Source: Tenericutes bacterium HGW-Tenericutes-2
Lineage (GTDB): Bacteria > Bacillota_I > Bacilli_A > Acholeplasmatales > Acholeplasmataceae
Direction of reading: 5' to 3'
Length of the DNA: 64,000 bases
Assembly (NCBI GenBank): GCA_002839095.1
Contig: PGXL01000002.1
Location: 62,001-126,000 of the forward strand
The notes under the pieces are model-generated. The model did not search any database and was not told the origin of the DNA. It saw only the letters and a list, made by a program, of their open reading frames with translations. Position 1 is the first letter of the stretch; each line of letters opens with the position of its first letter. Below are positions 44,998-53,644 of the stretch, one piece after another. Both the position numbers and the translations under genes were made by a program.

Positions 44998-45026
44998 TTT
45001 ACATTCGGCAGTGATTAGTATATAAT
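44998..45026 (+). promoter_or_regulatory. Promoter of tRNA-Arg
   Basis: TTTACA (44998-45003), 17-bp spacer, TATAAT (45021-45026), 21 bases before the tRNA. Confidence 0.7.
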
Positions 45027-45037
45027 AATCATTGCCG
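45006..45037. repeat. Long inverted repeat enclosing the tRNA-Arg -10 box
   Basis: CGGCAGTGATTA (45006-45017) and TAATCATTGCCG (45026-45037) match as inverted repeats at 11 of 12 positions around GTATATAA. No T tract follows, so a simple terminator is unlikely; an operator or cruciform at the promoter is possible. Confidence 0.6.
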
Positions 45038-45046
45038 ACTAGTTAC

Positions 45047-45123
<77 letters not shown>

Positions 45124-45136
45124 CTTTATATAAATT

Positions 45137-45156
45137 CCCCGACCTCGGGGTTTTTT
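45137..45156 (+). terminator. Terminator after tRNA-Arg
   Basis: CCCCGA and TCGGGG pair around CC, followed by six Ts. Confidence 0.9.
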
Positions 45157-45272
45157 ATTTTTACGCATTAAAATTTTTTTTCCCCTTTCAATATCGTTTT
45201 AGAGTAGAAAACAAATGAACACATTTTTTTAATCAAAACTTAAATCCAATGCAACTAATGTATCAAAATATA

Positions 45273-45301
45273 TTGATAAAGAAACTATTTAGAATTATAA
45301 T
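45273..45301 (+). promoter_or_regulatory. Promoter of the YwaF-like membrane protein gene
   Basis: TTGATA (45273-45278), 17-bp spacer, TATAAT (45296-45301). The preceding 45157-45272 is AT-rich and shows no gene. Confidence 0.72.
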
Positions 45302-45343
45302 ACTTGGTGGATATATATTAAAAAAACTTAGGAGTAATTCAAC

Positions 45344-46096
45344 ATGAAGGATTTTTTTAGCGATGTTATTGGTCAAACCATAGGCTGGTTTAGTTTCACT
45401 CATATTTTACTATTATTTGGTTTTCTTTCTTCACTTATAATCTTGTGGCTTCTCGGACCAAAAATCAAGAATAGTAAATATGAAAAAATAATTAGATTTA
45501 CCTTAATTGGTTTAGCTATTCTATTTGAATACAAGGTGTTTGAAAGTAGAATATTAAATAACTCGATTTTTAGAATTCCATTATGCGGAATTGCATTATA
45601 TGGTTTAATATATGCTATTGCATTTAAAAACAAGAAGATATTTAACATTACCTATTTTTATGCTTTTGGTACTTTACTTACCTTTCTATTCTTTGATACT
45701 TTATGGGGATTAGATCGATGGAATGGTTGGACATACTTCGGTGCTCATGCTGCGATTGGATGGTTTGCTATTTATGGATATAGAGTATTAGGCTTTACCC
45801 CATTAAAAAAGGATTTATACCTATCAATGTTCTATTTAGCAATATATGCACTTATCTCAGGATATGCGACATATGTATTTGGTGGATCTGATGAGCTCTT
45901 TTTAAAAAATCCACCTGTAGATTTTTTAAATGGTATAAAAGATATCCATCAAATACTTTATCTATCGGTCATTATTTTACTTGCAGCATTATTTATGAAT
46001 GGAATGTATTTAATTATCTATTTAAATGAAAAGGTTGAAATGAGTCTCAAATATGATAAAAAGCAAAGTAAAAAAGAAGTCATTGCTATTCAGTAG
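45344..46096 (+). CDS. Multi-pass membrane protein, possibly YwaF/TMEM164-like
   Basis: A 250-residue protein with about seven hydrophobic segments and a lysine-rich cytoplasmic tail (about 228-250). The layout (short first loop, RIPLCGIALYGLIYA near 78, an aromatic-rich WGLDRWNGWTYFGAHAAIG loop near 122 with a conserved-looking His) recalls the TIGR02206/YwaF family of integral membrane proteins, but I am not certain. No enzymatic motif is evident. It is a single-gene unit with its own promoter and a shared convergent terminator. Confidence 0.6.
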   Translation: MKDFFSDVIGQTIGWFSFTHILLLFGFLSSLIILWLLGPKIKNSKYEKIIRFTLIGLAILFEYKVFESRILNNSIFRIPLCGIALYGLIYAIAFKNKKIFNITYFYAFGTLLTFLFFDTLWGLDRWNGWTYFGAHAAIGWFAIYGYRVLGFTPLKKDLYLSMFYLAIYALISGYATYVFGGSDELFLKNPPVDFLNGIKDIHQILYLSVIILLAALFMNGMYLIIYLNEKVEMSLKYDKKQSKKEVIAIQ

Positions 46097-46179
46097 TAAT
46101 TTGAAGTGAATGCATCTCAAATGAGTTTTTCTTATGGAAAGAAAAAGGACATGTGTTAAAATTTTGTAACTCAATTATA

Positions 46180-46213
46180 AAAAAGTAGCCACTATTTTAA
46201 GTGTCTACTTTTT
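46180..46213. terminator. Bidirectional terminator between YwaF-like and HAD genes
   Basis: AAAAAGTAGCCAC and GTGTCTACTTTTT pair with one mismatch around an 8-base loop; A and T tracts serve both strands. Confidence 0.8.
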
Positions 46214-46244
46214 TGTTCATTTTATATCGAAAAGTCTCTTTTTA

Positions 46245-47060
46245 TTAGATATTTAAATTGAAATATTTAATTAAGTATTTTGCAAATCCCTCTTCATCAT
46301 GTGTATATTCTGTAACATCCTTACAAACAACCTTTAATTCAGGAACCGAGTTTTTCATTGCTACACCCCAAGCTGCATCTCTAATCATTTCAACATCATT
46401 GATTCCATCACCGATAGATATCCAGTTTTTTGGATCAATTTCATAATGATCTAAAAGATACTTAATTGCTGAAGATTTAGATACATGCTTTAAATAAACC
46501 TCATAAATCGCGTATTCCTTAGCTGCATCCCAAAGTCTATAGGAAAGTGTATGACCATACTCTTTATCAATAAAGCCTTCAAAATCCTTTTGTTTATCAA
46601 AATCAATTAAATAGATTAAGCCAGTTGGTTCTACATTAAATTCAGTCATTTCTTTATCAATCACTCGATCACTATGAATACCACTAAAGAATTCTTCCAA
46701 TCTCTTATCATATTTATAGGCATAAACCACGTTATCCACACTAAAGAATGTAGAAATAATAAATGGTTTACTAAAGGTAAATAAGCCATGCATCATATGA
46801 ATTGGAATAAAGGTTCTTTGTTTAGCAAATGTTAAATCCATTGGATTATCGATTGCTCCACCATTATCTGTAATCATTGCTGTATTCAAGCCTAATTCTT
46901 CATATTTTGAAATTGCTCCACTATAGGGTCTACCTGTAGCAATCACAACAACATGCCCCATATCCTTTAAAGTCTTAATGACTTCGACTGTTTTTTTAGT
47001 TAATTCACCTTGACGGTTTAAGAGTGATCCATCTAGATCACATGCGATTAAATACTTCAT
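46245..47060 (-). CDS. Cof-type HAD-superfamily phosphatase
   Basis: A 271-residue HAD hydrolase of the Cof/YkrA type: motif I DLDGSLL near residue 7 with nucleophile Asp, motif II ATGRPYSG near 43, a C2B cap (about 85-190), motif III Lys near 195 and motif IV GDGINDVEM near 215. Such enzymes dephosphorylate sugar phosphates, FMN or pyridoxal phosphate; the substrate is not predictable. Start is the ATG at 47060 after AAGGAGGTG; a longer frame to 47090 would contain that site. Confidence 0.92.
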   Translation of the reverse strand: MKYLIACDLDGSLLNRQGELTKKTVEVIKTLKDMGHVVVIATGRPYSGAISKYEELGLNTAMITDNGGAIDNPMDLTFAKQRTFIPIHMMHGLFTFSKPFIISTFFSVDNVVYAYKYDKRLEEFFSGIHSDRVIDKEMTEFNVEPTGLIYLIDFDKQKDFEGFIDKEYGHTLSYRLWDAAKEYAIYEVYLKHVSKSSAIKYLLDHYEIDPKNWISIGDGINDVEMIRDAAWGVAMKNSVPELKVVCKDVTEYTHDEEGFAKYLIKYFNLNI

Positions 47061-47078
47061 GAATAACACCTCCTTATC

Positions 47079-47106
47079 ATTATCCCACAAACGAAATAAA
47101 TATCAA
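47079..47106 (-). promoter_or_regulatory. Promoter of the HAD phosphatase gene
   Basis: On the minus strand TTGATA (47101-47106), 16-bp spacer, GATAAT (47079-47084). Confidence 0.6.
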
Positions 47107-47136
47107 GTGAAAGGTGTAAAGGTTATGAAAAGAATT

Positions 47137-47164
47137 AAAAAAAAGATGAGATGGACTCATCTTT
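47137..47164 (-). terminator. Terminator of the minor-pilin operon
   Basis: Read leftward, AAAGATGAG and CTCATCTTT pair around 5 bases and run into a T tract (A tract 47137-47144 on the plus strand). It overlaps the stop codon of the last pilin gene. Confidence 0.8.
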
Positions 47165-48314
47165 ATGAAATAATTTTTGGGGATGTGTATTTAAATTCAC
47201 CTGTGAAACCAGAATTTGGATCAGTACTTTCGATTTCGATATAAGTAGGAACTGCATAATCATAGAACTCATCAGTATTTAAGTTCGTGTATTCTCCAAT
47301 AGATCTTTGGATATTTTGATCCTCTGAAGTGTATACACCACCAACAATATAAATATTACCTTGTTTCGCAGTGAAATTTCTGCATAAGAAGAAGCCGTAA
47401 CCATTGATGATATTATCCAATGTTATATCATATTCAGCAAACACAAAGCTTGGACGATTTTCTAAACCAAAATTTAGGTTCTTTGCAAAATTTACATTTC
47501 CATTCGCATAAATCGTACCCTGTAATCCCTGTGAACTATTTCCTTGACCATTGATGACTACATTGCCATTGACTACAACATTACCATATATCGTACTTCC
47601 ACGATTCATGGTTAGATTTCCATCGATAACAAGTAATCTGTTTTCAGGTATCGTTAAATTTCTATTATTTGGTATGACAACACTTCCTTCGATATACATA
47701 TGTCCTATGGCAGTTGGATTGGATTGAGACTCAAGACCACTTGGAAAATATCTTTGAAAGCCATTATTAGCGAGTGCGAGTGTTCTTATATAAGTAATTA
47801 CACTTTGAAAATCTGTGAAATCTGTTTGAGGTGTCAACCATGGGAAGTTCGTATTGATATACTGCGGTAGGTAAGATGAAACCATATTGGCAGGAGTGAT
47901 TAATGGATTTAAGCTGAAGGTTGGTTCCTCACCTGTATTTTGAAATATTAAATCATAGGTGCTTGCTGAAGTAACAGAACCAGTGATATAGCTTGTTACT
48001 GCCTTTGAATCATTAATCATTGATGAAACCGTATAAAGATTTTCACTGTATAACTCAATAGAAACACCCATATAAGCTTCTAGACTACTTAAATATTCAG
48101 GATCAAGCAATTGATCTCTTGAAATAATTTTTAATGTTGCATCGACCTTTTGAACTGCATTTTCATAGGCTTCTGTATCTTCAATACTAATATTGATAAG
48201 TCTGGACTGGAAAAACACATAAGATAAAAGAGTAGCTGTTGTGCCAAGCACAAAAGCAACAATACCGAGTACGGTTGGTAAACTCATTCCCTTGCGTGAT
48301 TTTAATATGTTCAT
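47163..48314 (-). CDS. Minor-pilin-like protein with beta-helix domain
   Basis: A 383-residue protein with a prepilin-type N-terminus: basic KSRKG followed by MSLPTVLGIVAFVLGTTATL, where cleavage would fall after Gly9. The residue five positions after cleavage is Thr rather than the usual Glu, as in some GspK/PilX-type tip pilins. Residues 205-285 form repeated short strands (VVIPNNRNLTI, LLVIDGNLTM, TIYGNVVVNGNVVI, GTIYANGNVNF) resembling a bactofilin- or polymer-like beta-helix. Third gene of a leftward minor-pilin operon. A tip or adhesive role is inferred from size and position. Confidence 0.75.
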   Translation of the reverse strand: MNILKSRKGMSLPTVLGIVAFVLGTTATLLSYVFFQSRLINISIEDTEAYENAVQKVDATLKIISRDQLLDPEYLSSLEAYMGVSIELYSENLYTVSSMINDSKAVTSYITGSVTSASTYDLIFQNTGEEPTFSLNPLITPANMVSSYLPQYINTNFPWLTPQTDFTDFQSVITYIRTLALANNGFQRYFPSGLESQSNPTAIGHMYIEGSVVIPNNRNLTIPENRLLVIDGNLTMNRGSTIYGNVVVNGNVVINGQGNSSQGLQGTIYANGNVNFAKNLNFGLENRPSFVFAEYDITLDNIINGYGFFLCRNFTAKQGNIYIVGGVYTSEDQNIQRSIGEYTNLNTDEFYDYAVPTYIEIESTDPNSGFTGEFKYTSPKIIS

Positions 48315-48323
48315 AGGTCCTCC

Positions 48324-48854
48324 TTAAGAAGCGGGTACATCAGATAAATCAAATGTTTGATTGGAGGTAAATGTATATGTTTTACCTTCATTTATGTATA
48401 GTATAATGACTATTTTTAGTTTAAGTTGATTATTCACAGTCGTTTTTTCTATATAGGAATCACTGTGAATTTCGAAATTTCTAATTTCATGAACCACACC
48501 ATTGATATAGAGTTGATTATTGAGAATACTAATTTGAAGTGTGTTTGGTGGAGTATGTGTGACTAAAATAATACTGGAAGAATCCCCACTGAGCTCATAG
48601 GTGTAATGTGATTCTAGAGTTACACAGTTTGGATTATCAATACAAGTTGAATAGTCCGTAACGGCGAAGTTTCTCATTAAATCCTCTAGATGTGCTATAA
48701 CAATTGTACCCTCAGTGTTTGCTCTACTTTGTTCTAGAATTTTATCATTTGCATTAAAGATAACAGATAGAAGTAATGCGATGAGTGATATGGATATTCC
48801 AAATATAACTACTGCACCAAGTAGTTCTACTAAAGTTAACCCTTTTTTATTCAT
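48324..48854 (-). CDS. Minor prepilin (type IV pilin-like)
   Basis: A 176-residue prepilin: MNKKG then LTLVELLGAVVIFGISI, the canonical class III signal with Glu at position 5 after the Gly cleavage site. It has a hydrophobic helix (about 6-30) and a C-terminal beta-rich domain with a Cys pair (TCIDNPNC near 70) that could form a disulfide. It overlaps the first operon gene by 8 bases and is followed by the beta-helix pilin after 9 bases. Processed by the peptidase encoded at 54121. Confidence 0.85.
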   Translation of the reverse strand: MNKKGLTLVELLGAVVIFGISISLIALLLSVIFNANDKILEQSRANTEGTIVIAHLEDLMRNFAVTDYSTCIDNPNCVTLESHYTYELSGDSSSIILVTHTPPNTLQISILNNQLYINGVVHEIRNFEIHSDSYIEKTTVNNQLKLKIVIILYINEGKTYTFTSNQTFDLSDVPAS

Positions 48855-49293
48855 AAATGATACCTTCTAAGGTGATGGTTAATCCTTTATAGTACTCGAT
48901 AATAATTTGAAAATGGATAACCTTGTAGCTGATTGAATCTGGGGTTGGTGCTAGAAATATAACTTCAATCTCATTATCATAAACCTTTTGATTTGCTTCA
49001 AATTCAAATAATGAACAAGAGATAGGATTATCAAGATCTCTACAATTTAAATAATCGACAGTTTTTTCACCATCAAGAATCCACGTGGAAATCGATAAAT
49101 AGGTGTAATTTTGAACGATTTCATCTCTAATTAATGATCCGATTTCAACAGCATAACGTTTTTCTTCAGTTGCTATTGTTCGGTTTCTCATCGCAACAAT
49201 AACAGTGAAAGCAGTAGTAAACACAAGTGAAATGATAAAGACAGAAGCAACAGCTTCTAATACGCTAAACCCTCTTTTATTTAAAACGCGCAT
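48847..49293 (-). CDS. Minor prepilin (type IV pilin-like)
   Basis: A 148-residue prepilin with NKRG then FSVLEAVASVFIISLVF (Glu at position 5 after cleavage) and a small extracellular domain with two Cys (NCRDLDNPISC near 84-95). The start is ATG at 49293, eight bases after GGAGG; an upstream GTG at 49302 lies within that site. First gene of a leftward operon divergent from the pilB side. It probably helps prime pilus assembly, as minor pilins do, though this is by analogy. Confidence 0.82.
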   Translation of the reverse strand: MRVLNKRGFSVLEAVASVFIISLVFTTAFTVIVAMRNRTIATEEKRYAVEIGSLIRDEIVQNYTYLSISTWILDGEKTVDYLNCRDLDNPISCSLFEFEANQKVYDNEIEVIFLAPTPDSISYKVIHFQIIIEYYKGLTITLEGIIYE

Positions 49294-49423
49294 CCTTATC
49301 ACCTCCGATACTAACTCACTTTAATTATAATCTATTTTAAATAAATGGAACGTACTTATATATTACAAATTCATTAACTCTTACAAATAATCTATAAGTT
49401 TCAAGCATATTCATAAAGATGTT

Positions 49424-49432
49424 TGCTATAAT
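49424..49432 (+). promoter_or_regulatory. Extended -10 promoter of the pilB operon
   Basis: TG-C-TATAAT (hexamer 49427-49432), 24 bases before the first start codon. A minus-strand TATAAT (about 49323-49328) probably serves the divergent minor-pilin operon. Confidence 0.6.
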
Positions 49433-49455
49433 AGGGTTAAGCAGAGGTGATTGGA

Positions 49456-50655
49456 TTGAAACGTATCGCTTTTTACTTCAAACATAATCTTTATTTTATG
49501 ATATCGCTTATTACGGTATCTCTTTCTGTTATGTTTGCAGTTGTCATGTTATTTGTATTAGATTTAGGTGAATCTGTTGAAGAGACCAGTGTTGGATTCA
49601 TTTATCTAGGTAGCTATTCACAGGAACAGTATGCAGGTGTATTAACATCAAAGGTTGCTCAGTGGCAGGAAACCGCTGATTTCGAGCTCGTTTATCATGG
49701 TTATGAAATAGAAATTGATTTATCGCTTTTTAATTTCAATGTAACTGAAACAGTAAGTCAAATTCAAACCAATCAAACCAATCAAGCATTTTTTACAATC
49801 AGTACTGAAAATAGAGCAATTCTAATGACTCATTTTGAAGATCATATGACGCCAACGATTCTTTCATCCTTTGATATGGATAGTTTTTTAGAGGATGTTT
49901 TATCTGATATGAGTAGCTTAAAAAATCGAAAGGTTTATCAATTAAAATTATATTTGGCTGAAGGTTTATCACAATCTGTGATTCAAACGATAACAATCGA
50001 TCAAATCTCGCTAGCTGATGTTAACCAAATTATTGAAGAAGTTGAATCGATTCAAATACTCGGAACTTCAAGATTTTCTATATTAAAATCATTAGGAACA
50101 AACCCAAATTTAGATAACAATCAATTAAGTATTATCGCATCTGCCCTACAAAAGTTAACGATAGATACACATTTTGAAGGGTATGTCTATACGAGCTATT
50201 TAACACTACCTTCCTGGGCAGAGCCTGGAATGAATGTAAGAATTTTAAAGGTCAATCAATTTGATTTCTCATTTTACAATAGATTAATTGATCCATATAC
50301 AGTTGAAATCAATCAAGTGAGTAATGATACTTTATCCTTTACATTAAAAGGATATCCATATATGACAACCTATGTATCATCCATTGATGAAAGTATAGTG
50401 ATACCATTTAGTACACATTACATAGAGAATCTAACAATTGATGAAACGACACCTGGTGTGATTATTACTGAAACTGATACAGAATTTATTTATGAAATGA
50501 TTATCACCCCGGGTCAAACAGGCAAAGTCATTTCATACTTTAAGACAATTACACCACTTAATGGAAGCAGTACTACCATAAAAATATATGATGAACAATA
50601 TGTGGCTTCACCAGAAATTAGAGAACAAAATATTGTTTTAAAGGATGGTGATTGA
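49456..50655 (+). CDS. Membrane-anchored extracellular protein of unknown function, pilus locus
   Basis: I do not recognise this 399-residue protein. A basic start (MKRIAFYFKHN) and one membrane helix (about 12-35) are followed by an extracellular part. The segment around 48-110 (YLGSYSQEQ, then alternating strands) loosely recalls the N-terminal domain of VanW/YoaR proteins, but the VanW core is missing. The C-terminus is beta-rich. TTG 49456 fits AGAGGTG six bases upstream; GTG 49447 overlaps it. It heads the pilB operon, ending one base before pilB, so a pilus-assembly or surface role is likely. Confidence 0.72.
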   Translation: MKRIAFYFKHNLYFMISLITVSLSVMFAVVMLFVLDLGESVEETSVGFIYLGSYSQEQYAGVLTSKVAQWQETADFELVYHGYEIEIDLSLFNFNVTETVSQIQTNQTNQAFFTISTENRAILMTHFEDHMTPTILSSFDMDSFLEDVLSDMSSLKNRKVYQLKLYLAEGLSQSVIQTITIDQISLADVNQIIEEVESIQILGTSRFSILKSLGTNPNLDNNQLSIIASALQKLTIDTHFEGYVYTSYLTLPSWAEPGMNVRILKVNQFDFSFYNRLIDPYTVEINQVSNDTLSFTLKGYPYMTTYVSSIDESIVIPFSTHYIENLTIDETTPGVIITETDTEFIYEMIITPGQTGKVISYFKTITPLNGSSTTIKIYDEQYVASPEIREQNIVLKDGD

Positions 50656-50656
50656 G

Positions 50657-52315
50657 ATGGCTCTCAGACGTATAGGTGATGTTTTATTACAAGCCAGAGT
50701 AATTACTGCTGACCAGCTTAAAGATGCTTTATCCAAGCAAGAAAAAAATGAAAGACTTGGTGAAACGCTATCTAGATTAGAATATGCAACAGAAATGCAA
50801 ATTCTTAAAGCCTTAGAGGACTCTACAGGAGTTCAAAGAGTATCCTTATCCAATTTCACCATTGATGAAAATGTATTAGCGATTGTAGATGAAGAGTTTT
50901 GTAGAAGACATGTAATCATTCCACTTCGTATCGAAGGGAAGAATTTAATGTTTGCTACATCAGATCCTCTCGATTTCGCAGTAATAGAGGATTTGCGTGT
51001 TAGAACTGGATATCGCCCTAAGCCTTTTTCAGCTCCTAAAAATGAAATCATTACACAAATAGAAAAATATTATGGCTTTACTAGAACCTTAGAGGCTCTT
51101 GGAGCGAAACAAAGTATTTCTAAGGAAGAAGAGTTTCAAGATGACGAAGAAGATGATACACCAATGGTTAAATTGGTGAATCAAATTCTAACATCTGCGG
51201 TTTTTCAAAGAGCTTCAGATATCCATATTGACCCATTAGATGATAAGGTATTGATTCGTTATCGTGTGGATGGAGTATTGGATGTTGTAAAAGAGTTTCC
51301 AATCAAAATTCATAATCAAATGATTAGTAGAATCAAGGTTATGTCAGGGATGGATATTACAGAAACTAGAGTTCCTCAGGATGGAAGAATTCAAACTGCG
51401 ATCCAACAAAAAAATATTGACCTTCGTATTTCAACGCTACCTACGGTACGCGGCGAAAAGGTTGTTATGCGTATTCTAGATTTATCTGGCTCCATGAACA
51501 AGATTACTGCAATTGGTCTTTCTGCAAAGGAAGAACGATTGGTTAGAGATATGATAGATCGTCCAAATGGTATTGTTTTAGTTAGTGGACCAACAGGTTC
51601 TGGTAAAACAACAACTCTTTATGCTTGCTTAAATGAGCTCAATCAACCAGGAGTAAATATCGTCACTGTAGAAGACCCAGTTGAAATTAAAATGACTGGT
51701 GTGAATCAGGTTCAAGTTCATCCTGAAGTTGAACTCACATTTGCCAAAGCATTAAGATCTATTTTAAGACAAGATCCAAATATTGTAATGGTCGGTGAAA
51801 TTAGAGACGTTGAAACCGCGGAAATCGCGATTCGTGCGTCCCTAACGGGACACTTAGTCCTTTCAACAATCCATACCAATGACGCGGTTAAAACCGTAAC
51901 AAGACTTCTAGATATGGATATAGAACCCTTCTTAATCGCATCATCCCTTTCTGGAATTATTTCTCAAAGACTTGTACGATGCTTATGCACTGAATGTAGT
52001 GTTGAAGAAGAAGCAAGTCCAAGTGAAGTGGTCATGTTTAAGAAATATGGCATGAACATTGATAAAGTCAAGCATGCTAGAGGATGTCCATCCTGTAATT
52101 TTAAGGGATTTGCAGGACGTATCGGTATATTTGAAGTATTGCCTATTACAAGAAATATGCAAAAGCTGATTGCAGAAAATGCGAATGTCATTGAACTGAG
52201 TAAACAAGCAAGAAATGAAGGTATGATGACAATTCTTGAATCTGGATTACTCAAGGTCAAGCAGGGCATTACCACTTTAGAAGAAGTCTTAAAAGTAGCT
52301 AGTGATTGGGAGTGA
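50657..52315 (+). CDS. pilB: Type IV pilus assembly ATPase PilB
   Basis: The 552-residue hexameric motor that drives pilin extrusion (GspE/PilB family). An N-terminal MshEN-type domain (about 1-140), Walker A GPTGSGKT (311-318), Asp box TVEDPVE near 337, Walker B NIVMVGEIRD near 375, His box near 405 and a zinc site from Cys444, Cys447, Cys477 and Cys480 are all visible. Start ATG 50657 after AAGGATGG, one base after the preceding stop. No PilT retraction ATPase occurs in the window. Confidence 0.95.
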   Translation: MALRRIGDVLLQARVITADQLKDALSKQEKNERLGETLSRLEYATEMQILKALEDSTGVQRVSLSNFTIDENVLAIVDEEFCRRHVIIPLRIEGKNLMFATSDPLDFAVIEDLRVRTGYRPKPFSAPKNEIITQIEKYYGFTRTLEALGAKQSISKEEEFQDDEEDDTPMVKLVNQILTSAVFQRASDIHIDPLDDKVLIRYRVDGVLDVVKEFPIKIHNQMISRIKVMSGMDITETRVPQDGRIQTAIQQKNIDLRISTLPTVRGEKVVMRILDLSGSMNKITAIGLSAKEERLVRDMIDRPNGIVLVSGPTGSGKTTTLYACLNELNQPGVNIVTVEDPVEIKMTGVNQVQVHPEVELTFAKALRSILRQDPNIVMVGEIRDVETAEIAIRASLTGHLVLSTIHTNDAVKTVTRLLDMDIEPFLIASSLSGIISQRLVRCLCTECSVEEEASPSEVVMFKKYGMNIDKVKHARGCPSCNFKGFAGRIGIFEVLPITRNMQKLIAENANVIELSKQARNEGMMTILESGLLKVKQGITTLEEVLKVASDWE

Positions 52316-52321
52316 TGATGA

Positions 52322-53542
52322 ATGGAACTCCGTAATTACAAGTATATTGCTACAAACGCTGAAGGAAAATCAATTCACGGAAAAATCGAAGCCTTAAATC
52401 GAAATGTAGTTGTCAAATATTTACAATCCAAAAATTATGTTATCAAAAATATTACCGAATATAATAATATTTTAGGTAGGCTAGATCAAATAACTTTTGG
52501 TAGTCAATTAAGCACAAAGAATTTAATTTTCTTTTTGAAGCAGTTAGGATCCTTATTGAATGCTGGGGTGAAATTAATATCTGCACTAGAACTTCTATCA
52601 CTTCAACAAGAAAATAGAGTCCAGCGTAAACTTTATTTTGAACTTTATCAGCAAATCAACAATGGATTAACATTTTCTAAGGCTTTATCAAAAAGACCTA
52701 AGGAATTTCCTAACTTATTAGTTCAAATGGTTGAAATCGGTGAAATTTCTGGAGAACTAGGACCTACAGTTATCAAAATGGCTGAATATTATGAGCACCA
52801 GATGAAATTAACCACAGAGATTAAGGCAGCATTAAGAATGCCACTCATTTATTTAGCAGCAGCATTATTAATTTCCGCAGGTATGTTAATCTTTGTATTT
52901 CCTAATATTACTGGATTATTCGCATCCTTTGAAGGAGCAGAATTACCTGGGATTACCCAAATGTTTTTAAATGTTGGGGTATTTATGAAGGAATATGCAC
53001 TCATGATCTTTGGTGGATTGATTGTTTTATCGGGAATTTTCATTTATATTGATAGAAAAGTTCCCAAATTTCATCGATTCCTAACCCTGCTCGGGTTAAA
53101 GATCCCGATTTTTGGAAGCTTGATTCAAATGAACAATCAAATCCTAATCGCAAACTCATTGAGTCAAATGCTATCCAATGGTGTCAATTCAATTAAAGCC
53201 TTACAAACAACCAGAGGAATCATAACCAATGTGATTTATAAGGAATTGATATTAAAAACCTTAAAATACATTGAAGATGGTAAACCATTCGCAAAGGCAT
53301 TTGAAGAAAGCAATTTTATCGATCCAATCATGGCAAGAATGATATCAACCGGTGAGAAGACTGGTAACATTCCAAAGCTGATGGAGAATTTATCAGCGTA
53401 CTATAATGGAGTATCAGAAATGAGAATTCAACAGTTGAAAAACTCGATACAACCTATCTTGTTGCTTGTTGTATACGCAATAGTTGGTATTTTGATTCTA
53501 GCTATCATGCTACCAATGCTTTCATTAGGCTCACAAATATAG
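52322..53542 (+). CDS. pilC: Type IV pilus inner-membrane platform protein PilC
   Basis: A 406-residue GspF/PilC protein: cytoplasmic N-terminal part (about 1-65), then two T2SSF domains (about 70-195 and 272-395) with three membrane helices, and the repeat marker GEISGELG / GEKTGNIPKLM at matching positions of the two halves. It forms the platform that couples PilB rotation to pilin extraction. Six bases after pilB, same operon. Confidence 0.94.
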   Translation: MELRNYKYIATNAEGKSIHGKIEALNRNVVVKYLQSKNYVIKNITEYNNILGRLDQITFGSQLSTKNLIFFLKQLGSLLNAGVKLISALELLSLQQENRVQRKLYFELYQQINNGLTFSKALSKRPKEFPNLLVQMVEIGEISGELGPTVIKMAEYYEHQMKLTTEIKAALRMPLIYLAAALLISAGMLIFVFPNITGLFASFEGAELPGITQMFLNVGVFMKEYALMIFGGLIVLSGIFIYIDRKVPKFHRFLTLLGLKIPIFGSLIQMNNQILIANSLSQMLSNGVNSIKALQTTRGIITNVIYKELILKTLKYIEDGKPFAKAFEESNFIDPIMARMISTGEKTGNIPKLMENLSAYYNGVSEMRIQQLKNSIQPILLLVVYAIVGILILAIMLPMLSLGSQI

Positions 53543-53580
53543 TTAAATATTACAATTTTATTAAATCTCATGAAGTATTA

Positions 53581-53608
53581 TTGACATAATGTAAAACAGT
53601 GTTAATAT
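53581..53608 (+). promoter_or_regulatory. Promoter of the major prepilin gene
   Basis: TTGACA (53581-53586) and TAATAT (53603-53608) with a 16-bp spacer. A separate start for the pilin suits its need for high expression. Confidence 0.55.
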
Positions 53609-53644
53609 TAGATTAGATATGACAAATATAAGGAGGAACTAAAA

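Noticed and set aside
45157-45343. Small gene in the gap after tRNA-Arg
   Set aside because: Frames are short and AT-driven with no ribosome binding site until the YwaF-like gene; the gap is explained by a terminator and a promoter.
49456-50655. Calling the pilus-locus surface protein VanW
   Set aside because: Only a faint likeness in the N-terminal part; the conserved VanW core is not present.
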